From an uncultured Oscillibacter sp. (lineage in GTDB: Bacteria; Bacillota; Clostridia; Oscillospirales; Oscillospiraceae): 64,000 nucleotides of DNA. Both the position numbers and the translations under genes were made by a program. Positions 58,801 through 64,000 of this stretch are shown here, one piece after another. The stretch's first letter is position 1. Each line of letters starts with the position of its first letter. The stretch lies in assembly GCA_910588005.1 (NCBI GenBank), contig CAJUQM010000007.1:1-64000 (forward strand), given 5' to 3'. A model generated the notes under the pieces. It did no database searches and was not told the origin of the DNA. It was given only the letters and a program-made list of their open reading frames with translations.

Positions 58801-60556
58801 CGATGCTCACTCCTTCCTGCTGGGACCGGTATACGTCCCGGTAGATCTCACACCGTTCCATCAGCTCCTCGTGGGTGCCCTGCGCCGCGATCCGGCCGCC
58901 GTCCATCACCAGGATCATATCCGCGTCCTGCACCGAGGCCACCCGCTGCGCAATGATGAGTTTGGTGGAGTCTTTCAGCGCGCCGGCAAAGGCGGCGCGG
59001 ATTTTAGCGTCGGTGGCGGTGTCCACCGCGCTGGTGGAGTCGTCCAGGATCAAGACCTTGGGACGCTTTAAAATAGCCCGGGCAATACAGAGCCGCTGCT
59101 TCTGCCCGCCGGAGACGTTGACGCCCCCCTGCCCCAGGTCTGTGTCCAGTCCGTCGGGCATCCGCTCCAGGAATTCGTCGGCGCAGGCGGCGCGGCAGGC
59201 GGCCCACAGCTCCTCCTCCGATGCGTCCGGATTTCCCCACAGCAGATTTTCCCGGATGGTACCGGAGAAAAGGGTGTTTTTCTGAAGAACCATACTCACC
59301 GCGTCCCGCAGGTGTTTCATGGTATAGGCGCCCACCGGCCGTCCCCCCACGGAGACCGTGCCGTAGTCGGCCTCATAGAGCCTGGGGATCAGAGATACCA
59401 GGGTGGTTTTGGCGCTGCCGGTGCCCCCCAGGATCCCCACGGTGGCTCCGGCGGGGATCTGGAGGGACACATCCTGCAAAACCCACTCCGGACTCTCCGG
59501 GTTGTATTTGAAGGACACGTGGTCAAAGCGGATGCTGCCATCCTCCACAGCGGCGGGGACGCCGCCCCCGCGGCCGTCCGGGACCGTCTCCGCAGAATCA
59601 TCGGTGATGGCGGGGACCTCCTCCAGCACTTCCACAATGCGGCGGGCGCAGGCCACGGAGCGGCTGAGCATCATGAACATCATGGAGACCATCATCAGGG
59701 ACATCATGATCTGGGTGATATAGGTGAAGTAGGTCATCAGCTTTCCCGGTTCCAGGGTTCCGGCATAGACCATCTGTCCGCCAAACCACATGACGGCGAT
59801 GATGGTGCCGTAGACGATGAGCATCATAATGGGCATGTTGATGACCACCATCCCGAAGGCCCGCAGGGAGGTGTCCCTCAGATCGTGGTTGCGGGCTGCG
59901 AATTTCTCCGTTTCGTGCTCCTCCCGGACAAAGGATTTGACCACCCGGATTCCCATGAGGTTCTCCTGTACCACCAGGTTCAGGGCGTCGGTTTTCTCCT
60001 GGAGGGAGCGGAACAGGGGGCCGACCCGGGTCAGGATCAGCAGTACCGCGACGAGCAGCAGCGGCAGCGCCGCCAAGAATACGCTGCTCAGCCGCAGGCT
60101 GATCCGGATGGACAGCACCAGGGCGGATACCAGCATCACCGGTGCCCGCACCAGCAGCCGCATACCCATCATCAGCGTCATCTGCATGGCGTTGACGTCG
60201 TTGGTCAGCCGGGTCACCAGGGAGGCGGTGGAGAACTTCTCGATATTGGAGAAGGCAAAGTCCTGGATGCGGTCGTACTCCGCCCGACGGAGATTGGCGC
60301 CGAAGCCCTGGCCCGCCACGGAGGAAAGCACCGCCGAACCCAGGCCGAAGGCCAGGGATATCATGGCCATGGCGATCATCAGCCCGCCCTTTCGCAGGAT
60401 GAAATCCTGGTCACTGTTCTTAATGCCGATATCCACGATCTCGCTCATCACCAGGGGGATCAGCAGTTCAAAAACCGCCTCCGCCGCGCTGCACAGCACG
60501 CCGGCGGCGATCCACTTACTGTATGGCCTGGCGTGAGGCCACAGCGTTTTCATCAT
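58793..60556 (-). CDS. ABC exporter half-transporter with a degenerate ATPase site
   Basis: A 587-residue partner with six spans and an ATPase whose Walker A is GGTGSAKTT (Ala where Gly is usual), signature VSGGQKQRLCIARA, and Walker B VLILDDSTSAVD with Asp replacing the catalytic Glu. That asymmetry is the mark of heterodimeric exporters such as BmrCD and TM287/288. The ATG at 60556, with AGGAGG 9 bases upstream, lies inside the end of the MarR gene (41-base overlap), so the genes are coupled in translation. Confidence 0.9.
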   Translation of the reverse strand: MMKTLWPHARPYSKWIAAGVLCSAAEAVFELLIPLVMSEIVDIGIKNSDQDFILRKGGLMIAMAMISLAFGLGSAVLSSVAGQGFGANLRRAEYDRIQDFAFSNIEKFSTASLVTRLTNDVNAMQMTLMMGMRLLVRAPVMLVSALVLSIRISLRLSSVFLAALPLLLVAVLLILTRVGPLFRSLQEKTDALNLVVQENLMGIRVVKSFVREEHETEKFAARNHDLRDTSLRAFGMVVINMPIMMLIVYGTIIAVMWFGGQMVYAGTLEPGKLMTYFTYITQIMMSLMMVSMMFMMLSRSVACARRIVEVLEEVPAITDDSAETVPDGRGGGVPAAVEDGSIRFDHVSFKYNPESPEWVLQDVSLQIPAGATVGILGGTGSAKTTLVSLIPRLYEADYGTVSVGGRPVGAYTMKHLRDAVSMVLQKNTLFSGTIRENLLWGNPDASEEELWAACRAACADEFLERMPDGLDTDLGQGGVNVSGGQKQRLCIARAILKRPKVLILDDSTSAVDTATDAKIRAAFAGALKDSTKLIIAQRVASVQDADMILVMDGGRIAAQGTHEELMERCEIYRDVYRSQQEGVSIGG

Positions 60557-60989
60557 AGATTCGATCCTCCTCCAAGTTTTGAATGACACGGGCCAGCAGC
60601 GAGCGGAGCGCGCCGACCTCCTCCTGGGAAAGGCCCCGGACCATGAGGGACTCCACCTCGCCGAACTGGCGCCGGAATACCTCCAGCTGTTCCCGGCCTT
60701 TTTCTGTCAGGGCAATCAGCCGCCGCCGTGCGTCGCGGCCGCTGACGGAGCGGGTGACCATCCCCTTCTCCTCCAGCCGGTCCAAGATTCCGTTGGCGGT
60801 GGATGGCTTAACTTTCAAAAATTCTGTCACGGCCCGCTGGTCCGCCGCTCCGCCGTGGTCTTGAAGATACAGCAGAAGGTGGGTCTGGGCCGGTGTTACC
60901 TCGTACCGGGACAGCCGAAAGTCCATTCGCTCCCGGCACAGGTGGCCCGCCCGGCCCAAGGTGGGACCCAGGGCGTCTGGCTTGTGCAT
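60516..60989 (-). CDS. MarR-family repressor of the ABC exporter
   Basis: A 157-residue regulator: SRYEVTPAQTHLLLYLQDHGGAADQRAVTEFLKVKPSTANGILDRLEEKGMVTRSVSGRDARRRLIALTEKG (~25-95) is the winged HTH. AGGAGG is 6 bases before the ATG at 60989; longer in-frame starts run into the promoter. First gene of the operon with the two exporter halves; probably binds the TTAGC/GCTAA dyads in the leader. Exporter substrates would be inducers. Confidence 0.9.
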   Translation of the reverse strand: MHKPDALGPTLGRAGHLCRERMDFRLSRYEVTPAQTHLLLYLQDHGGAADQRAVTEFLKVKPSTANGILDRLEEKGMVTRSVSGRDARRRLIALTEKGREQLEVFRRQFGEVESLMVRGLSQEEVGALRSLLARVIQNLEEDRIYDENAVASRQAIQ

Positions 60990-61008
60990 GGACATCCTCC
61001 TCTTTTTG

Positions 61009-61067
61009 TTTAGCTGACTAAATATTAGCGGGCTAAATAATAACACATGCGCCCATGTCCTGTCAAT
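61009..61067 (-). promoter_or_regulatory. Promoter and MarR operators of the ABC-exporter operon
   Basis: On the minus strand TTGACA (61067-61062), 18 bp, TATTAT (61043-61038). Just downstream are two dyads, TTAGC-GG-GCTAA (61026-61037) and TTTAG...CTAAA (61009-61022). A further inverted repeat TGTCAAT/ATTGACA (61062-61081) straddles the -35 box. Confidence 0.8.
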
Positions 61068-61172
61068 GTGTGAATTGACAATTATTTTTGAACGTTTTAT
61101 GAACAAAAGGGGGAGAGATCTGGTCGAAATTGGAAGGGTTGTAAACAAACTGTGAAGGATCGGTGGAGGTGG

Positions 61173-61201
61173 TTGACTTTTCTCCCCGCCTTGGATATGA
61201 T
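61173..61201 (+). promoter_or_regulatory. Promoter of a candidate small RNA
   Basis: TTGACT (61173-61178), 17 bp, TATGAT (61196-61201). No coding frame with a ribosome site follows before the terminator at 61271-61304. Confidence 0.65.
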
Positions 61202-61207
61202 AAACCC

Positions 61208-61308
61208 ATCAAGCAGGACGCTTGAGATCTACACCACCATTTTCCCTCTCCTTTCTCTATAATCATACGGGGAAACGGGCAGTCCGGACGGACTGCCCGT
61301 TTCCTCGT
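61208..61308 (+). ncRNA. Candidate small RNA of about 100 nucleotides
   Basis: The segment lies between a good promoter and a strong terminator. It holds a small hairpin CAAGC-AGGAC-GCTTG (61210-61224), a pyrimidine-rich middle (TTTTCCCTCTCCTTTCTC) and a terminator stem of 15 bp (GGAAACGGGCAGTCC, 61271-61285; its complement 61290-61304) followed by TCGTTCTT. It matches no RNA class I know. The C/T-rich single-stranded stretch could base-pair with ribosome binding sites. Confidence 0.5.
61271..61304 (+). terminator. Terminator of the candidate small RNA
   Basis: A perfect 15-bp stem with a GGAC loop, ending in TTTCC-TCGTTCTT. It is not preceded by any plus-strand gene for 10 kb, other than antisense frames. 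Confidence 0.8.
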
Positions 61309-61386
61309 TCTTCCGCTGAAGACCGCGGGGACAAATGAGGCCGCCTGGCCTTGCTCGGAATGGAGATACACTGATTACCGGCAAAT

Positions 61387-61441
61387 ATTTATTGTTTATC
61401 AATAAATTCTTGTTGACAATCGCTCTGGTCCGTGGTAGGAT
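61387..61441 (+). promoter_or_regulatory. Promoter and dyad upstream of the small-membrane-protein operon
   Basis: TTGACA (61413-61418), 17 bp, TAGGAT (61436-61441). A perfect inverted repeat ATTTATTG-TTTAT-CAATAAAT (61387-61407) lies just upstream of the -35 box; it may bind the XRE-type regulator encoded three genes on. Confidence 0.7.
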
Positions 61442-61465
61442 ACCGGAAAAAGGAGGGATTTTGCC

Positions 61466-61645
61466 ATGAGTCTGACGATGTTTCTTATTCCCGCTGCGCT
61501 GGCGCTGGGCGCGTTAGCTGCCGTCCTGCTGGTCCAGGGCATACGGCAGAACCGCAGGGGGATGATGCTCTCCTCCGTGGGGATTCTGGCGATTTTAGCG
61601 GCTGGGTGCGCGGTGATGATGGAGTTCATCACCCGGCCGCTGTGA
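61466..61645 (+). CDS. Small two-span membrane protein
   Basis: A 59-residue protein: spans MFLIPAALALGALAAVLLV (~5-23) and MMLSSVGILAILAAGCAVMM (~33-52) with a basic loop QNRRG between them, and ending FITRPL. AAGGAGGG is placed 8 bases before the ATG. It begins an operon whose next genes encode a DUF2975-like membrane protein and an XRE regulator. Family unknown. Confidence 0.7.
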   Translation: MSLTMFLIPAALALGALAAVLLVQGIRQNRRGMMLSSVGILAILAAGCAVMMEFITRPL

Positions 61646-61659
61646 GAGGAGGGTGTTTT

Positions 61660-62211
61660 GTGGAGAGGATTCCGGTGCAGAAACTTGCGAAGGTGCTGTA
61701 CATTTTGGTGCTGATTGCTCTGGCGTGCAACATCATTGCCGTGTATCTGGTGCCCGCTGTTGTTCTGGTGGGCGGCACCCAGAGATTTGTGGCCCACCCG
61801 GAGTGGTGGGGCGGGCTGCGGGGGATCGCCGCAGCCTGGACCCACGGCTGGATTTGGTTCAGCGGCCACGAGTGGGCTTTGACTCTGTTTCTCGTCTTTG
61901 CCGGCGTCAATACCGCCGTCATCCTCTGGCAGGCCCGCCGGGTGCTGAAAACCGTTCTGGCTGGGACCCCTTTTGCGCCAGAGAACGCCGCCAGCCTCCG
62001 CAGGGCCGCCGTGTGCTGCTTCCTCATCGCCGCCGCGGCCCTGGCCCGGGTCATTTTCAGCGTCTGCTACTACCGCTCCCCTCTGCCCCTGTCCACCTAT
62101 AACGCCCTGTTTGTCCCCATGTTCGCCATGGGCGGGCTGCTGTGTCTGGTCATGTCCGCTCTCTTCCGCCAGGCGGCGGCGCTGAAGGCGGAGAACGACC
62201 TGACCATTTGA
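61660..62211 (+). CDS. DUF2975-like membrane protein (YoaS-like)
   Basis: A 183-residue protein with four membrane spans (VLYILVLIALACNIIAVYLVPAVV, ALTLFLVFAGVNTAVILW, AAVCCFLIAAAALARVIF, ALFVPMFAMGGLLCLVMSALF) and the pattern TPFAPENAASLRRAAVCCFL, typical of DUF2975. It uses a GTG start at 61660 with GAGGAGGG upstream. Followed 8 bases later by the XRE gene, the Bacillus yoaS-yozG arrangement. Function unknown. Confidence 0.8.
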   Translation: MERIPVQKLAKVLYILVLIALACNIIAVYLVPAVVLVGGTQRFVAHPEWWGGLRGIAAAWTHGWIWFSGHEWALTLFLVFAGVNTAVILWQARRVLKTVLAGTPFAPENAASLRRAAVCCFLIAAAALARVIFSVCYYRSPLPLSTYNALFVPMFAMGGLLCLVMSALFRQAAALKAENDLTI

Positions 62212-62219
62212 GGTGGGCC

Positions 62220-62438
62220 ATGATCGTAGTGAATTTAGACGTGATGATGGCAAAGCGGAAGATGAGCCTCTCTCAGCTGTCGGAAAAGGTGGATGTGACC
62301 CTGGCAAACCTCTCGATTTTGAAAAACAACAAGGCCAAAGCCGTGCGCTTTTCCACTCTGGAGGCCATCTGCGCCGCGCTGGACTGCCAGCCGGGGGACC
62401 TCCTGGAGTTTGTGCCGGAGGAGAGAGGCGGCCGTTGA
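62220..62438 (+). CDS. XRE-family regulator, YozG type
   Basis: A 72-residue single-domain Cro/CI-like HTH: MIVVNLDVMMAKRKMSLSQLSEKVDVTLANLSILKNNKAKAVRFSTLEAICAALDCQPGDLLEFVPEE. The wording is the typical YozG signature. Mini-regulators of this type are encoded beside DUF2975 membrane proteins, which may sequester them. Likely binds the dyad at 61387-61407. Confidence 0.9.
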   Translation: MIVVNLDVMMAKRKMSLSQLSEKVDVTLANLSILKNNKAKAVRFSTLEAICAALDCQPGDLLEFVPEERGGR

Positions 62439-62448
62439 ACAAAACTTA

Positions 62449-62471
62449 GCTGTCCGCAGATGACGGACAGC
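62449..62471 (+). repeat. Short hairpin between the XRE and DUF4173-like genes
   Basis: GCTGTCCG (62449-62456) with CGGACAGC (62464-62471), 7-base loop, no T-run, ending 20 bases before the next start codon. It could be a weak attenuator or an RNA-stabilising stem. Confidence 0.5.
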
Positions 62472-62490
62472 CGGAATAGGAGAATTTGAT

Positions 62491-64000
62491 ATGGACAATA
62501 TGGAAAAAGCCCCCGTTCCGGAGGGCGCGGCGCAGCCTGCCCAAAAGGCCCCGAGAATTTATGAGATTACGCCGGGGAGCCGCATTTTCCTGGCGGGGAC
62601 GCTGGCATTCTGTCTCCTGCTGGTAAACGCCGTCTTCTGGCCCTGGGGCATGGGGAACACGGTGACGGTCTTTGCCTGGTATATCCTGCTGCTGCCGGCC
62701 ATGGGCCGGGAGGCGCTGTTCCGCCGCAGGGAGAGCAGGGTGCTTCTGACGGTAAATTTGCTGCTGGCCGTCTCCTATGCCCTGACGTCCAACCCGCTGT
62801 TCCGACTTTGGAACTTTCTGGCCCTGGCGCTTCTGGTCCCGGTCCATGCCGCCTCCCTCGCAGACGGGGAGCTGCTGCCCTGGTGGCGGCCCGCGATGCT
62901 GTGGGAACGGCTGGGACTGCTGTGCAGGGGGGTGTTCTGCCACTTGGGGGCGGCGCCTGCCGCCCTGTCCGCAGAGCGGGGGAAAAAGCGCCTGAGCCTC
63001 ACCGTGGTGTTGGGAGCCGCCTCCGCCCTGGCCCTGGTCTCTGTCCTGCTGCCCATTCTGGCCTCCGCCGACGCGCTGTTTGCCGCCGCCACCCGGGGAC
63101 TGACGGAGTTCATCCGGCTCCATTTTGCCCGGGGCCTGTGGAAACTGTTTTGGGGTCTGGTCCTCACCCCCTTTGTATTCGGGATGCTGTACTGTCTGCG
63201 GCATGTGCCTGCCAAAGCTGGGAAGCACGTGATCTACACCGTGGACGGCGCCCTGTTCGCCATTATCCTGGGAGCGTTGGACGCGCTGTATCTGTTATTT
63301 CTGGCGGTGCAGTCGGCGGGGCTTTTCGGCGGGCCGGAGTACCTGGCCCGGCAGGGCATCTCCTATGCCGACTGGGCGCGCAGCGGTTTTTTCCAGATGG
63401 TGGGCGTCACGATTGTCAATTTGGCGGCGGCCGCGGCGGCGGCGACCTTTTCCCAGCAGGAGGGCCGGCGCTGGCGGGCCGTCCGCATTCTCGCCACGGC
63501 GCTGACCGGGGAGAGCTTGGTGCTGCTGGCCTCCGCCGCCTGGCGGATGACGCTGTATGTCTCCGCCTATGGATTGAGCTTCAAGCGCCTAATGACCTAC
63601 TGGGGCATGGTGATGATGGCGCTGTTTCTGCTGGCGGCTCTGGAGAAGGTCTGGAGGCCGGACCGCTCTTTCTGCCGCAGGGCCTTTCCCCTGGCCCTGG
63701 CCGGGTGGCTGGTGATCAACTGCGTCCCCGTGGACTATCTGGTGGCGAAAAACCAGGTGGACCGGTACCTCTCCGGCGAAAGCCCGACTCTCAGCGTCCA
63801 CTACCTGGCCTACTCCCTGTCCTACGACACACTTTCACAGCTGGCGCGGCTGGACCCTGAGCTGCCTTTGGCGGTCTGCGAGGGGGACTGGTGGGACAGC
63901 CAAAAGACGGCGGGCAGCCTGCTGGAGTCCCGGCGGCAGCAGGCCCGTGCAGACTGCGCCGACTGGCGCAGCTGGAACCTCTCCGCCTGTCTCGCCGCCG
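62491..64000 (+). CDS. DUF4173-like polytopic membrane protein, cut by the window end
   Basis: The frame starts at 62491 (ATAGGAGA upstream) and stays open to the last base, at least 503 residues. It has a cytoplasmic head, then about ten or more spans (IFLAGTLAFCLLLVNAVFW, VLLTVNLLLAVSYALTS, LSLTVVLGAASALALVSVLL, LWKLFWGLVLTPFVFGMLY, AIILGALDALYLLFLAVQ, and others). The phrases DALYLLFLAVQSAGLFGGPEYLARQGISYADWARSGFFQM and YLVAKNQVDRYL are characteristic of DUF4173/DUF4153 proteins. Function unknown. Its C-terminal part is beyond the window. Confidence 0.8.
   Translation, partial: MDNMEKAPVPEGAAQPAQKAPRIYEITPGSRIFLAGTLAFCLLLVNAVFWPWGMGNTVTVFAWYILLLPAMGREALFRRRESRVLLTVNLLLAVSYALTSNPLFRLWNFLALALLVPVHAASLADGELLPWWRPAMLWERLGLLCRGVFCHLGAAPAALSAERGKKRLSLTVVLGAASALALVSVLLPILASADALFAAATRGLTEFIRLHFARGLWKLFWGLVLTPFVFGMLYCLRHVPAKAGKHVIYTVDGALFAIILGALDALYLLFLAVQSAGLFGGPEYLARQGISYADWARSGFFQMVGVTIVNLAAAAAAATFSQQEGRRWRAVRILATALTGESLVLLASAAWRMTLYVSAYGLSFKRLMTYWGMVMMALFLLAALEKVWRPDRSFCRRAFPLALAGWLVINCVPVDYLVAKNQVDRYLSGESPTLSVHYLAYSLSYDTLSQLARLDPELPLAVCEGDWWDSQKTAGSLLESRRQQARADCADWRSWNLSACLAA

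Noticed and set aside
62808..63860. Plus-strand 350-codon frame inside the last gene
   Set aside because: It is a shifted frame of the DUF4173-like gene, which is open throughout from 62491; the shifted product is Gly/Pro/Arg-rich without membrane spans.
1..64000. CRISPR arrays, tRNA or rRNA genes, insertion sequences, prophage
   Set aside because: No regular spaced repeats, no tRNA-like cloverleaf with T-loop GTTCGA pattern, no rRNA sequence, and no transposase, integrase or phage structural frame was seen.

Overview
The window reads as chromosomal DNA from a GC-rich, anaerobic, low-copy-of-everything Clostridia-type Firmicute. The best fit is the Oscillospiraceae (Flavonifractor, Lawsonibacter, Oscillibacter and relatives), but that placement is inference from gene content and style and was not searched. 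Supporting signs are strong AGGAGG ribosome binding sites, consensus TTGACA/TATAAT promoters, RNase J, GntR/YtrA and YozG-type modules, TPP, purine and yybP-ykoY riboswitches, and a fused hisZ-hisG. No rRNA, tRNA, CRISPR array, insertion sequence or prophage was found.

Layout. 1-2330: an NhaC-type antiporter and thymidylate kinase. 2371-8815: a TetR-controlled tripartite efflux operon (tetR, TolC-like, lipoprotein adaptor, RND pump) behind a consensus promoter and a double operator. 8812-9990: a HAD phosphatase and a small HExxH protein. 10221-19278: a complete histidine operon in the order hisZG, D, C, B, H, two non-his genes, A, F, IE, and a PHP histidinol phosphatase. 19592-22431: small genes (zinc ribbon, MerR-RDD fusion, DUF5655-like, and an AT-rich DUF3788-like gene). 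22497-26084: a TPP-riboswitch operon tenA-thiZ-thiX-thiY for salvage of thiamine pyrimidine. 26149-27618: a guanine-type riboswitch and guanine deaminase. 27838-30672: metG and a HAD hydrolase. 30789-34730: two ECF sigma/anti-sigma modules flanking a MarR gene. 34848-36039: an orphan PhnD-like lipoprotein behind a 24-bp palindrome. 36150-40900: polA, a membrane protein, rimI and tsaD as one overlapping unit.

40955-41674 is an AT-rich gap with one possible mini-gene. 41675-45362: carbamate kinase, a Ca2+/cation antiporter under a yybP-ykoY riboswitch, a histidine phosphatase-GNAT fusion and a glycine-zipper mini-protein. 45546-47560: a YtrA-like GntR/ABC module. 47682-53616: RNase J, marR-degV and ftsH. 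53743-56727: rlmB and a large membrane protein that looks like a P-type ATPase without its phosphorylation motif. 56911-61067: a MarR-controlled heterodimeric ABC exporter. 61173-61304 is a candidate small RNA. 61413-64000: a small membrane protein, a DUF2975-like/YozG-like pair and a truncated DUF4173-like membrane protein.

Most of the window is housekeeping biosynthesis plus self-regulated stress and transport modules, each with its operator visible next to its promoter. The least explained items are the P-type-ATPase-like protein, the orphan promoter/terminator units, the AT-rich gap, and the palindrome-controlled orphan lipoprotein.
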